DNA from: Heligmosomoides polygyrus polygyrus
Taxonomy: Eukaryota > Nematoda > Chromadorea > Rhabditida > Heligmosomidae
DNA: 64,000 nt
Direction of reading: 5' to 3'
Assembly (NCBI GenBank): GCA_947396885.1
Contig: OX377202.1
Coordinates: 27,643,407 to 27,707,406, forward strand
In this document: positions 48,401 through 59,953 of the stretch, in pieces
How positions within the stretch are numbered: the first letter of the stretch is position 1
How the letters are laid out: each line of letters opens with the position of its first letter
Program-made: the position numbers and the translations under genes
The notes under the pieces: model-generated
Databases searched by the model: none
Seen by the model: the letters and a program-made list of their open reading frames with translations, nothing else
What the model was told of the DNA's origin: nothing

Positions 48401-48640
48401 CACGAGAACAGATGCACAGCTCTGGTCCAGCCCAAGCCGACCAGGAATTCCATTCCCCCGAGTCAATGAAATGATTTCATACTTCTCTGGTAGGGGCAAA
48501 GTTATGACTTGACCATCGGATGGCCACCGCAAGTGATTGTATAGGGCAGATATGCATTAAAATCGCCTCCCGCAGAAGTAGAATGCGTGACGCATCCCAA
48601 AAAGATGGAGTAACGTCATCCTGTATAGATTGTCCTAATA
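48401..48640 (+). mobile_element. tRNA-derived SINE, family A, degenerate copy
   Basis: Retains ccaccgcaagtgattgtata, atatgcattaaaatcgcctc, agaagtagaatgcg and cgcatcccaaaaag in family order; head is degraded. Confidence 0.65.
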
Positions 48641-49336
48641 TATGCCCTCCAGATAACAAAGCCTACAACGTTTCGTCTTTTTTTCAAACAGCAGAGAAGT
48701 TCTGAAACAAATGACAGGTGGATAAAATCGATCGCCATTTAAACATCTGATGCAAAGTATTCACATCGTGAGAACTCACCATGTAAGTTGCCAACGGGCA
48801 CTCACTCTATAAGAGCTCAGTTCTCCAGTCTTACCAGGATACTATCTCTCTCAGGTAGGTCGGAACGGCGCAAGTGATGTATATGGGCAGAACCGCCTCT
48901 CCCTGGGAAGTAACAAACTGCAGGTATTTCGACCCCAATACAGCTCTGCGCAGAGTTAGGGGCGACGGAAGTCGCGTATTGGTGCTCTGTTGATTCATGT
49001 GTTCCACAGCTGACTGGCGCGCGCGGGATGAGGGCTCGTGTCGCGGCTCTGTGCAGTGCACAGGTGGCGTGGTAGGGAAGCGCTCGGGCTCGTGAGCGAG
49101 GGGTCGGGGGGTTTGGATCTCGCAGACTGCGTTTGTTTTGCACTTTTGCAAAATCCATGTTTATCATATAGGTAATCCACCTAAGGGTATCATAGTGTGT
49201 TATAGATCATGTTTACATATAACGTATGCTTCAAACTACAGATTAGCTAAAATGTTCACTTCTGTGTGTCACTTATTTTAAGCCTATTTTGTGTGAAGCT
49301 GTAGTTATGTAACGATAGATATTTTGTGGCATAGTT

Positions 49337-49730
49337 AAAAGTTCCGATTCCACCGACAAGACTTCGGTCAAAAATTTTTTTTGCTGAAACTTCTTCTAGG
49401 GCGGTTTATTGGGTGATCACGAATCTGACATCCGTTTTTCACGATTCGGTCGGAGGCCACCCATACCGTTAACAAGGGTGGTCCAGGCAGGGTCACCGAT
49501 TTCGCTGAAACTTCGTCTAGGGATGGATATTTGGGGTGCTGATCACGAATCTGACATCCGTTTTTCACGATTCTGTCTCTACCTGCCGTCACCGGCAGAC
49601 ACTTTAGGAATGTAATCCTGTGCCTTCCTGTATTTATATTATCCAGCCGAATCGTGAAGAACGGATATCAGATTCGTGATCAGCACCCCAAATAACCCTC
49701 CCCTAGACGAAGCTTCAGCGAAAACGGTAA
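49337..49730. mobile_element. Mutator-like foldback family, central copy
   Basis: Begins ttaaaagttccgattccacc, the complement of the end seen at 62611-62632. Contains two forward and one reverse occurrence of the ctgatcacgaatctgacat signature. Confidence 0.65.
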
Positions 49731-49917
49731 CCCTGCCTGGACTACCATTTTTAACGGTATGGGGGTATGTTATATGTAAACATGCTCTATAACACACTAT
49801 AATACCCCTAGCTGGATTACCTATATGATAAACATGGATTTTGCAAAAGTGCAAAACAAACGCAGTCTGCGATTCAAACCCTCGACCCCTCGCTCACGAG
49901 CCCGAGCGCCTCCCTAC

Positions 49918-50655
49918 GGGCCTGTTCATACTTCGCGACAAGAGCGACTCGTCGCCCGTGCAAAACATGCATATCGATTAAAACCGAGCGCACGCCGCCG
50001 AAAAGTGTTCATACTCGAGCGCCGGCGCCGTCGCTCCAGTCGCTCTTGTCGCTCTTGTCGCTCTTGTCGCCTGTTCATACTTCGCGCCGGCGCCGGGAGC
50101 GACTGGGGCGACGAACGGAGTGTGGAGTACGTAATTACACCGCACTAGTGCTGGAAGGCGAAGTAGTGCTGGAAGGAAACGATTCCTGTTCGGACGTTGT
50201 TCACACAAAGGTAAGGAGGGCTTTTATGTCTATTTTGAGTGCCAGACTGACGATGTAGGTAATATGATTGTTTGCTTCCGTCTGTTTCAGTTTCTAACAA
50301 CTTTTTTGACTAAAAATATGTCTGTTTGCTTGTGTTTGTCTCAGTTGCCGGAAACTTTTTACTAATATAACTGTTTGCTTGTGTCTGTTTCAGTTTCCAA
50401 AAACTAATGCAATTGAAGTTGAAGTTAGACGTGAAGACCTCTATTCACTTGATATTTTAGGCCACGAAGTTATAGTGCAATCACGTACACCACACTACGC
50501 CCGACGCCCCAGTCGCTCTTGTCGCTCTTGTCGCTCCAGTCGCTCTTGTCGCTCTTGTCGCCTGTCATACTTCCGCGCGCTGCGCACTCTGCGCACGCCG
50601 CGCACGCCACGCGCGCTGCGCTCTTGTCGCTGCTGTCGCGAAGTATGAACAGGCC
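49918..50655. mobile_element. MITE with GGGCCTGTTCATACTT ends, long copy
   Basis: Terminal inverted repeats gggcctgttcatacttcgcg, flanked by TAC on each side. The left arm of the surrounding inverted repeat shows the uninterrupted site, ccctaccacgcc. Near both ends runs of tcgctcttg units make internal hairpins. No code. Confidence 0.85.
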
Positions 50656-50892
50656 CTACCACGCCACCTGTGCACTGCGCCGATCCTCGATACCAGCCTC
50701 CATCGCGTGCCCGTCAGCTGTGGAGCACGTGAATCAACAGGTCGCCAACACGCGACTTCCGTCGCCCCTAACTCTGCGCAGAGTTGTATTGGGGTCGAGA
50801 TACCTGCAGTTTGTTACTACCCAGGGAGAGGCGGTTCTTCCCATATACAACACTTGCGCTGTTCCGACCTACCGTTGAGATAGTTTCCTGGT

Positions 50893-51340
50893 TAGTAGCG
50901 AAACCTTGGCACTATGCCACCAACGGTAAAGGACCAGGAACGAGGTTCCCAATTCCTCCTGATTCCTTATTAAACGCAGTTACCTAAACCCTTAAAAAGA
51001 CTGCATGTAGTGCCTTGCAAAAGCAAACGTTTTGGCGAAAACGGCGTATTTTCATAGTCTAAGCCGATTACATTTGACTTGATTATGAATGAGAGGTTGG
51101 AGGAATAGAAAAACAGGCAACGTCATTACTTCGTACGGGAATTGTGTTGGGATAGGGTGTGATGAAGTCGCACCAGAATAACAACAGAGCTGTAGAAGTG
51201 AAAAACTTCTTCAACCGACGTTCACCTTTCACGGAGGCAGACAAAGAGGCAATGCAGATGAATATGCGCACAAATAGGAATAACTTGACCTTGTGAGTCA
51301 CAGATGTGGGAATGGGACGTGCACCGGGATAGGTAAGCGT
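50893..51340 (-). other. Possible first exon of a secreted protein (51301-51230)
   Basis: Minus strand MTHKVKLFLFVRIFICIASL reads as a signal peptide and meets a GTGAAC donor at about 51229. No second exon could be matched, so it remains a weak candidate. Otherwise this stretch shows nothing. Confidence 0.2.
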
Positions 51341-51399
51341 GTAGCGGAATGTAGCACTATGTCAGGAAATCTCCCATACAGACTTAAAAAGGGTTTTGT

Positions 51400-51885
51400 G
51401 GAAGAAAACACGGCGCTGGGGCATCTTAAGGTGGTTAATGTAGCATGCAGTGAGACGCAGCCTTGGTGCGCAGCCACATATGATGCTTCTTAATGCATTC
51501 TCGAATTTAACTTCGACCACAAATCGCTCCAGTGGATGAAGCAAGGTTCGGCACCGAAGTATAGCAACTCTTAACACGACTACAAGGTACATCCAGGAGT
51601 TCCTTTCTTGACCAATTTTATGCTCCTGTGCCCAAACCCAGTAGAAACACTGCTTGTTCGTCTTCGTTAGCAAGAGAGTATTTCTTTTGTCTTGTCTTTC
51701 AATTTACTGAAATTTCGTAGGAGTACCCCATCCAATTTCCCACTGCCGGGAGCCCCTTTCCGGCCGAAGCGACGAAACTCAAGTGAATTGCCCGTTGGCG
51801 TATTACAAAAGCACCAAAAAATAACTGACACGACCGATGCTTCAGGACTCCAGTGCAGGCTAAGACAAAAGGGAAGAACATAGTG
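51400..51885 (+). pseudogene. Possible LTR-retrotransposon RNase H scraps
   Basis: The string FDHKSLQWMKQG resembles the TDHKSLxWL motif of Gypsy RNase H, and TDASGLQ near 51833 resembles its first catalytic Asp motif, but order and frames are scrambled. Weak. Confidence 0.3.
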
Positions 51886-52759
51886 AATCCTGTTTTATCA
51901 TGTTGACCTTCAACAATGCGTCGAGACTGGACTTATTGTAAATAAATTTCACTCATTTTAGCAGTAATCCACCATAGATTGGATGATCACAGCTTATCCT
52001 CCCTTTTTCCGAACTAGTCCGTTGACCACGAAATGTCCACGCCTTACACCCCATAGCGAGCGTACGCAGATTATACAGAACGGTTAGAAAGAGACCTTCC
52101 CATAGTGGGAACCTCCTCATAATTCAATTAATTCTATCTTCACAAGGAAACCCTAATACATAATTGCTTGGCCTTAAGTAATGGGGACTTTCCCTAGGAA
52201 GAGCACAAACTTAAAATCGGAGAAAGATCCCAAGGAGCGACAAACTGAAGAAAGAAAGTGACTGAAAAGGAGGGCTCTAATGACAGCCTTCCACGTAACT
52301 GCAGCGAAAAGGACAGAAGCAACACATCAAAGCGAACTCGTCGTGCATGGTGAGCAATCAGTGACGAATTTCCGACATGGCGATAAGGGAAGTCGATCGC
52401 CAGCGCTTCGACGACCGACTCCCGGCAGCGCTACGCTGTGATCAATTAGCTGCGCTGTGGGCACTGCACGCACGTCCGTCCCCACACAAGGCATGGCTGC
52501 AGGAATCCGCCAGCTGATCAGCCTCAGCCAGAGCACTTCACGCCCGCTTAACTTGGAAGTAGGGAAAATCGGAATAAAACCCGTTGGCGGGAGAAACAGC
52601 AGGCGAGAACTTCGTACTTGGGCACACAGCGCCTTAATTCTCCTTGGAGCGCGTCAGGCGAAATAATTTTGACCACTTTCGTTTTCTTGGGACACTCTGC
52701 TGCTTCTTAAAAGAACAATGCGCGGCCTTTTTCGAACTAATGCGTCGTTCAAGTCATTG
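51886..52759. other. Intergenic, nothing recognised
   Basis: Short unsupported open frames only. Confidence 0.5.
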
Positions 52760-52911
52760 TCTTTAAGCCTTAATTGGCTGGTACTGATCGTGAGGTTGTA
52801 AGCTCTCATAACGATGTTTTGTGTGGTCAAAACTTTAGCGCCAGGCGGGACTAGAACCCAGAGCACGCGCTAACCCGGGAAGAACCTCTACACTACTACA
52901 CCACCGGAGCT
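52760..52911 (-). mobile_element. SINE family B with tRNA-like head, copy 2
   Basis: Minus strand: gctccggtggtgtagtagtg head, tctagtcccgcctggcgc with B-box position, then aaagttttgaccacacaaaa and a body collinear with 5598-5690. The tRNA-like part (52911-52838) does not pair as a functional tRNA. Confidence 0.6.
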
Positions 52912-53929
52912 CATTGCGGAGGTGAATGGTGTAGAGCGACATCCATAAGGCCACCCAAAAGTTACTCCCCTCCCCCTTACTAGAATGAATGATAAAGTTT
53001 CTGGGTACTCAATATGTTAGGAATCTCTTCTCCATCTGATATCATTGAAGCTGTTTGAGAGAAGTGCTCTATGGGAACCCTCGCTGAGCTTTCCAAGCGA
53101 CATTCTACCGTTGTTCGCTGATCATTCCTCGCCGCGTTGGCGCATCCGAGTGTGGTTCCTGAGACAGACGTCTTTTGGTTGTCTTCAACTTCACTGTCGT
53201 GAAAATCGTATTTGTCGTCGATATTAAAGATGACGGTACTTTCCCAAGCGTAGGCAAATGTTGCGCAAAGGTCTCAGCTGAAGCTTGTTCTTGGATCTCT
53301 CTTCTTGAATTTGGCGGCCTTCTCTCCTTCACACGAAAGGCGGAACCTGTGAGGACGCGATGATGCCACTCCCTCCAAAATTTAGGGACAGCAGAGGCTT
53401 TGGCCTGGAAATTTTAGTGGTTGAAGGTAGGGTAGGGTCATATCGGTGTGGAGCTGGCCACCGGTGGGTCCCCAGGTTCACCCTGAGGCCTTCTAAAACT
53501 GCGCGTTTGCCTGGACGATCTTGGTCGACGACGTCAACTCAAACACTCTTTCGCCGTGCTCGTTCCACTCCATACCACTAACTCCGATGTGAAGTTCTCC
53601 AGCTAACATTGACGTAATCAGATCTTGGTGTTGAATTCACTGAAGATCATTGTGGAAGAGCGGTCTTCGCTATAGTCAAAGACCCATTCTAGCTTCACGT
53701 CGAAGAGTTGGACCGCAATACCGTCGTATGTGACTTGTGGAAGAACTTGTTCGAGCATCAGACAGTTCTGGGACCAATTCGCCTATACAGTAAGTATGGT
53801 AAGTTTGATTTAATCGGGGCATTGTGCCGACTGCGCAATAGCTACCCAGAGTAATGCATCAATCATTAACCCTACGAACAAATAGGTACACGACCTTCTC
53901 ATCATAGCAGTCCATACTTAGTGAAGACA
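52912..53929. other. Intergenic, nothing recognised
   Basis: Short open frames on both strands without motifs. Confidence 0.5.
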
Positions 53930-54062
53930 TTCTTCTTCTTTTTCTTCAGCGTTCTTTCCACCTAATCGCGGGGACCGCTTTCCTAAAATGCTAACGCCAC
54001 TTCTCCCTATCAAATGCCCTATCAGGGTACAACCTAGTCATATTCAAGTCCTGATGCAATAT
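53930..54062 (-). pseudogene. RTE-type LINE, 3' terminal scrap
   Basis: Minus strand carries catcaggacttgaatatgac and gcatttgatagggagaagtgg, matching the last 110 bases of the fragment at 46748-47574, and ends in gaagaaaaagaagaag. Confidence 0.8.
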
Positions 54063-54558
54063 GAACTCTGAATGCACGCTTGTCTGTTATTACGCCAGCG
54101 AGGCATGCAGCTAGGAAGTGACGTCAACGTAGAGAATATGTGCAAGAAATCCAAGTACCCACTTTGACGAAAAAAGGTCATCCCACCAGCAGATCACTGT
54201 CCGCAACGAGGACGAATGACTGGTGAATCTAAGCGTGGGTCGAACGATTCCTAAGCGTTGCCTGCAGCCAAAGCGCCACAGGCATCAGTCACATTTTGTG
54301 CGTTTGTTCCGTCCTTGACAGAGGTAATAGGGGTTTATACGCCACCTAACGCTTAGGGGTGCAATAGTGACAGCATTTATATAACAATAAAAAAAATAAC
54401 GGTTTAAAAAACTAAAAGGGTTTACAAGTCATCGAACAAGAAATGTATCGAGATGGTTGAAGATTTTTCCTGTATTCATTGCGGCATATGCAACTGCATC
54501 TGTAGATCGTGTCTGGTTTGGGTTTTGTGCTGAACTGGGAAAAGAAAACAACTCCGGG
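54063..54558. other. Intergenic, nothing recognised
   Basis: No supported feature. Confidence 0.5.
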
Positions 54559-54699
54559 GACCGGATTCGTCAACCGCTTACCGTTCACTAACGCTGAAAA
54601 TACAGTCAAAGCAAACCCCCTCATACGACATTCATTCAGCATCAGGTTTGGCAGTATTTCCACAATTGAAGAGCGGTAAGCGGTTGATGAATCCGGCCC
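54559..54699. mobile_element. Small MITE with 25-base inverted ends
   Basis: Ends ggaccggattcgtcaaccgc and, reversed, gggccggattcatcaaccgc. The interior phrase gcatcaggtttggc recurs in a degraded relative at about 60945-61080. Confidence 0.7.
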
Positions 54700-55879
54700 A
54701 CCATTAGCAGAGCTTCTACTTTCCGTTAATTGAAGAACCAAGAATCCCTTCCGTTATCGAATATTCAAAGTAATACTTCAGAAGGCATGTAACAGAACTC
54801 ATAGTAATCTATAAGGTAACGCAGCCATGTAGCTTCGAAACAGTTCATCAGTTGACCTTTTCAAGCCTTTTGGTAACAATTGGCCAGAAGAACAGTACGC
54901 ACTGATTCGACATCAGCGTTCTAGTCTAGTGGACCTCTTAGGTCACTGCACGCGATTATAAGAAATCACTACTCGACTTTCCTACCCGAAAGTCGCTTAC
55001 TCGGTAAATGCTCGAACTTGAATCTTAAATCCATGAAACGGCCAATAATTTCGCGTCTGCACGCACACGGCCAACAGCGGTGTAGAATGAACCTGGGCGT
55101 GTTATTAGAGCTATGAAACGTTGCGACATCGAATACTATTATGACCAAGACAATAAACAAAACATTTGCCGGAAAGAACTCACTCATAGGAAGCTCGCCT
55201 GCGAAGGTCAGTTTGAATGCGTCTGAAACTACTTGCACGCTCCAATGCGAATATTGCGCTCCACCGCCAATATTGCGCGACATTTGAAACTCGAAATGAC
55301 GGGTTTCTGGTTTTCGATTGCTCATTGCTTCTTTGGGTGTCAGCTACGTAGTTTTTCTTTATAATCCTAACCGTAAGTGTGGTTTTCTCAATGTAAGCGG
55401 CTTTAAGAAGATCTTTCAGTTCTTGTAGGTTTCTGTCGTAAATGCAAGGTGACGAACAAGTAAGCTTCATTTCTGCAAATTTTCGTCTCTAACACTTCGA
55501 AATGCAGAGAAATTGTCTAGTTATCACTCTTACCATTCTGAGGTTGGATTCGTTGTCTGCGCGCCACACTACTTTCCTCATTGAACGTCACGGGCTGCTG
55601 GCACTAGTGGTAAGTGATAAAAATTGAGCCTGAAGCAGCGTGAAGTAAGCACATTCCTTTGGGAAACGCTCCGATTGCGGCGATCCGCTGTTTTATCCCC
55701 TTTCACGCAATGCTCTGGGGTCGCGGAATCGACGTTATTATTCGTTCCGCTCTTCAAGCGTGGTCAGTGGAATGGCTTGGTGAATGCCGAGTGAGGTTAT
55801 CTGACCTTGACAGCCTTACTCTTCCGCACCTATCCTAATCAACTGGACTTTACAAAACGGATGTCATGTTCGAGTTCAA
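54700..55879. other. Intergenic, nothing recognised
   Basis: No exon, repeat end or RNA gene supported. Confidence 0.45.
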
Positions 55880-55969
55880 CAAATAACCAAATAACCCTCT
55901 TCGGCGAAGTTTGGGCGAGCTTTTTTTGCGAACTCACCTTGACCTCTGGAGTCGTAAAAGTACTATTGT

Positions 55970-57841
55970 CTTCTCCTGAGTGTTTAGTCCCGCGCAGTCG
56001 CAGGGTCCGCTGTTCTTGTGATCCCACCTCATCCTATCAAGGGCGTCATCTGCCGTGGCGCCGACTTCGGCGAGATCTCTCTTGATGACGTCCTTCCATC
56101 TTTTCCTTGGGGCTCCTCTCGGACGCTTTCCGGGTGCCTCGAAATCTAGGGCCAACCTTGTGGGGTGATCCTCTGGTCTTATGAGGACGTGTCCATACCA
56201 CCTCAGGCGCTGCTCTCTCATCTTCAGTTGGATCGGGGCTGTCTTCATCACTGCCCTAACATCCTCGTTTCGCACCCTGTCCCGACGGGTCCATCCACAT
56301 GCCCACCTCAGCATGCTCATCTCCGCCGCATGCAGTTGCCGCTCCTGCGCCTTACCCAGGTCCCAGCACTCACTGCCGTAGAGGAAAGCAGGTCTCACAA
56401 CTGTTCTATAGAGCTTGCCTTTGAGCGTCCTGGAGCATCTACGGTCGCAGAGGATCCCTGTGGACTCCCTCCACATGAGCCAGGCTGCGTTTATCTGTCC
56501 CCTGACCGCCTGGTCCACACTTCCTTCCTCGGATAGGTCACTTCCGAGGTAGCGGAATACTTTCACCTTCTCGATCTTTTCCCCATGGCAGTCTAGGATC
56601 GATCCAGCGCACTGCTCAGAGCTGATGAACTTAGTCTTCTTCACGTTCAGCCGTAGGCCGTTGTCTGCGAGGGCTCTCTGCCACAGCTGCACCTTCTCCT
56701 CCAGCTCCTCCTGGTTGTCGGCTACTAGGGCGATGTCGTCCGCGTAGAGGATCGTTCTGAGAGGGCCTTCCTCAAGGTGGTTCACTATAGAGTCAAGTGT
56801 CAGCAGGAAGAGGAACGGGTTCAGAGCCGACCCTTGGTGTACCCCCACTGTGATGTCCACTTTCCTTGTCACCCCGTGTGGAGTTCGTATCGCCGCTTTC
56901 GAGCCCTCGTACATGTCCCTTATGACCGTGATCAGACGTTCCGCGACACCCCTCCCTCGAAGGGCATTCCAGATTACGGCCCGAGCTAGCCTGTCGTAGG
57001 CCTTCTCCAGGTCCAGGAATGCCAGGTAGCAGGGTTTTCGTTTCTCCAGATATTTCTCCATCACCTGACCAGCGATGAAGATGGCGTCTGTGGTGGACCT
57101 CTCAGGCATGAAGCACCACTGCACCTGTGAGATGGGTACCATCTCCCTCAGCCTTGAGCCGAGCAGTCGTTCGTAGATCTTCATCGTGTGAGGTTTGATC
57201 CCTCGGTAGTTGGAGCATTCGGAAGCGTCTCCTTTCTGCTTGAAGATGGGGACTATGGTGCTGTTATTCCCTATGACCTTGCGAACCTCTTGTTGCGTCC
57301 AGGGTGGGATGGGTCCTTCCGTTGGTTGTTCTTCCTTGGCCTCCCGACGAGGGAACTCCTCGTTCAGGAGTTCCTTGAAGTACTCCTCCCATCTCTCTCT
57401 GACCTCGACCGGCTTCCGTAACACCCTACGGTCAGCACTCTTCACAGTCTTCACTACTCGAATGTCGAGGCTAGCTCTATGACGCGCCTTGGCCAGGCGG
57501 ATGGCGAACTTCTCTCCCTCTGACCCGTCTAGTTTCTCGTACAGGGCATCCATTTCCGCGTTCTTTGCCTTCGCTACAGCTGTTTTTGCCAGCCTCTTCA
57601 GCTTCCTGTAGGCTGTGAGATGCTCGGGTGCCCTCGTCTTCTGCCACAGCTTGAAGGCCTCCTTCTTCCTCTTCACCGCAGCCTGCACCTCTTCGTTCCA
57701 GAACCATGCCGATTTATCCCCTCTGGTTCCGCCCTTTGTTTCTCCCAGGGTTTCCTTGGCACATCTCAGGATTGTTTGGGCTACCCTCCTCCAGGTCTCA
57801 TTCACGGGACCAGCTGGATCTGGAAGGCCTGCTTCGAGCAC
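55970..57841 (-). CDS. LINE reverse transcriptase, intact frame
   Basis: An uninterrupted frame of over 620 codons. Motifs: FLDLEKAYDRL (A), GVHQGSALNPFLF (B), LYADDIALVADN with catalytic YADD (C), LRLNVKKTKF (D), then the RTE-type C-terminal region with WACGWTRRDRVRNEDVRA, REQRLRWYGHV and PGKRPRGAPRKRWKDVI. It has no own stop: the frame runs through the element end into the flank and stops at 55936-55934. In the parent element this domain would be fused to the endonuclease upstream. Confidence 0.92.
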
Positions 57842-57881
57842 TGCCCTTCGTAGCTCGTTCCGCTCTGAACCCCGCTGTCTC

Positions 57882-58880
57882 TACCATCGGATCCTGGGTT
57901 CCGTCCTCACTTTGGGCCTGGTGGGTATAGGTATGCTAAGGTCGGCTACCAAGGGTCTATGCTGTGATGCCACGTCTTCTCCCGGAATGACCTTCACATC
58001 CCGGACTGTTTTCAGGGCAGCCCTTCGAACCAGGATGTGGTCGACTTCCGTCCTTCTTCCTCCGCTAGCATAGGTCACCTTCTGGCTCTCCCTCTTCGCG
58101 AAGAAGGTGCTACAGACAGCCAGGTCGTGGGCGATAGCCAGATCCAGAATTCGTTCTCCATCCCGGTTTATCAGGCCGATCCCTTTACCTTCATGAACCC
58201 TTTCCACTCCTCTTCTGCCACTCCCCACATGCCCGTTCATGTCCCCTGCTATGGAGAGGTATCGCCTTCTGGTACGTACCTTATGGCTTCCTCGAGCGAG
58301 AGGTAGAAGTCATCCTTGTCGTGCTCGGAGCATCCGGTCTGCGGAGCGTAGACAGACATGATGGTCCAGTAACCCTCCTTCGTGTCCAGCCGCAGTGACT
58401 TGATGCGGTCGTTTATTCTTTGGACAGCCGCTACTGAATCCTTGTGGGACTCCGCGACAGCTATCCCTACCCTGTCCCTCTTGGTGTCCTCTCCGTTGTA
58501 GTACAGCTTGACCCCTTCTCCGATCTCCGTGGCTTTCGCCCCTTTCCATCGCGTTTCCTGCAGACACAGACTTGTATCCTTCTGCGCTTCATCAGGTCAG
58601 CCACTTCCCTAGATCTTCCGGTCTGCGTTCCCACATTCAGAGTCCCCAGTCGAACTAGCTTCTTTAGCCAAGGTCGTTCGGCCCTCGGTAGCCCTCGCAT
58701 ACTGACCACAGAACTCGGGCGGGGGTTCTGTGCGCCACTTCCGGGTGACGTCCTAGCCTTTGCTCTGATTCTATTGCAACTTGTGATCATGGTTTTGTGA
58801 CGAGGTTTCTTCGTCAGCCGGCCTGTCAACCTGGGCCTGACGCTGGAACCGTTGCCATTTTTGCAATTTTTGCAGGGCAT
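57882..58880 (-). pseudogene. LINE N-terminal and APE-type endonuclease region
   Basis: Starts MPCKNCKNGNGSSVRPRL, a basic leader with a CxxC. Endonuclease blocks follow across two frameshifts: RLGTLNVGTQTGRSREVAD, QETRWKG (catalytic Glu), VYAPQTGCSEHDKDDFY, DMNGHVG (Asp/Asn), TEVDHILVRR and SQHRPLVAD with the final His. This nuclease nicks target DNA for target-primed reverse transcription. Everything needed is present except frame continuity. Confidence 0.9.
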
Positions 58881-58888
58881 GGCGTGCC

Positions 58889-58960
58889 GGAGCCGGGAGT
58901 CGAACCTGTGACCGTTTGTGCATGAAACTACACTACTAACCACTAGGCTAACTCGGCTCC
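58889..58960 (-). promoter_or_regulatory. tRNA-like head of the LINE with A and B boxes
   Basis: The first and last seven bases pair perfectly (GGAGCCG/CGGCTCC), like an acceptor stem. A box TAGCCTAGTGG at 58950-58940 and B box GGTTCGACTCC at 58906-58896 match the Pol III consensus exactly. The T stem is too short for a working tRNA. It lies inside the target duplications, so it belongs to the LINE. Confidence 0.85.
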
Positions 58961-59005
58961 TTAAAAGTACTATTGTGCCATCGATTTTTGTCGGTCGACC
59001 ATCTC

Positions 59006-59949
59006 TCGGCATTAACCGACCCAAGCGCAAATAGATCGCAGGGGATGCGGTCGCCATGTATTCAGTGGATTTTCGCTTTTTGGTAGGAAGGCATGTGTAT
59101 GTCCAATTACGTCAGGAATGGCCTAGCGCAGTTCGGCGAAGCGGTAGAATCCACCAGTGCTGCGCAAAATTTTTGGTTTCGTCCAACGCAATACGTGATG
59201 GTGACCCCATTCCATTTGCGCCATCGATCTATACGCTTTGCACGAACAACTCAGTTGCGCTAGTTGTGTACTATGAACAGTTTTCTTCAAGTTTTCAGAA
59301 CAGTTCGAGGCAGCGAGTTAATCAAAGTAAATCTGATCCTGCTGCTTAAGAAAGAAATATTGAGATAAGAATGTGTCCAATAAGAAACATGTCAAGCGAC
59401 AATGGTGAGAGAATGGTTCCCTGCTCTGCTAATCTCGCTCAGAAGGGGGATAGGAAGTTGTCGATACGTCTGTTATCAGAACGATAAACAACAAGGATGC
59501 AGGGCTATTCTTGTTTTGCCGACAGGAATACATCAACAATCTGTGGCAAGTTTTATGGAGAGTCGCACGTGACCAACCAACAGGACAGCAGGTGGACATC
59601 CCGAATGTTATGACGTACCCTTCGAATCCATTGATTTCCTAGGTGGCCTTTGCAGGCTGAAAGTCGGGAGCATTTCCTATCCAAACACCAATTGCTGTTC
59701 TTGGGGTGAGATGATGCAGTTAGCTTTCCACTTGAATAGGGACAATACGCGCCCTATAGGTCGTGAGTTAAGGCAGTCTGTAGTTAACGTATACCAACTA
59801 TGCGGTGGTGTTCAATTCTGTTACGGAAAAGCATTTCAAGGAAGGCTTAGGTGGCAGATGTAGGAAGCACTTCCGTTGATTCCCCCCTTGCTCCCCTTGA
59901 GCCATAGGTCGACATCGATTCCATGATCGGCTCAGGTCTCGCGATTCCT
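59006..59949. other. Intergenic with SINE family C copy 2 (59108-59225)
   Basis: 59108-59225 begins aatggcctagcgcagttcgg (A box) with a B-box-like ggtttcgtcc and follows the copy in cnep-1. Apart from this, nothing recognised. Confidence 0.5.
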
Positions 59950-59953
59950 ACGG

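Larger units (their letters stand above)
48838..50892. mobile_element. Large inverted repeat (about 390-base arms) with nested insertions
   Basis: The left arm, 48838-49226, is the complement of the right arm, 49767-50892, once the MITE at 49918-50655 is removed. Shared blocks include ctctgcgcagag, cccctcgctcacgagc, aagtgcaaaacaaacgcag and tatgataaacatgg. The centre carries a foldback of the Mutator-like group. No protein seen; class unknown. Confidence 0.75.
55970..58961 (-). mobile_element. Nearly full-length RTE-type LINE with tRNA-like 5' end
   Basis: Flanked by identical 15-base duplications taaaagtactattgt (55955-55969, 58962-58976). The sense strand begins with a tRNA-like sequence (58960-58889). 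The ATG at 58880 follows 8 bases later, and one reading frame encodes endonuclease then reverse transcriptase to the very end, where the tail reads caggagaaga. Lesions: frameshifts near 58563 and 58258 and a TAG at 57881. The sense strand of the whole element has no TTTT. Confidence 0.95.
55880..59005. mobile_element. Terminus of a Mutator-like foldback, split by the LINE
   Basis: 55890-55969 reads aataaccctcttcggcgaag, tttgggcgagctttttttgcg, gacctctggagtcgtaaaag, matching the right end of 61515-62250. It resumes after the LINE with taaaagtactattgtgcc. The LINE is thus a later insertion. Confidence 0.7.

Noticed and set aside
54412..54741. 109-codon minus-strand open frame as a gene.
   Set aside because: It spans the small MITE at 54559-54699 and has no motif.
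56165..58800. Several plus-strand open frames of 90-150 codons.
   Set aside because: They are antisense shadows of the GC-rich LINE frame, whose domains are unmistakable on the minus strand.
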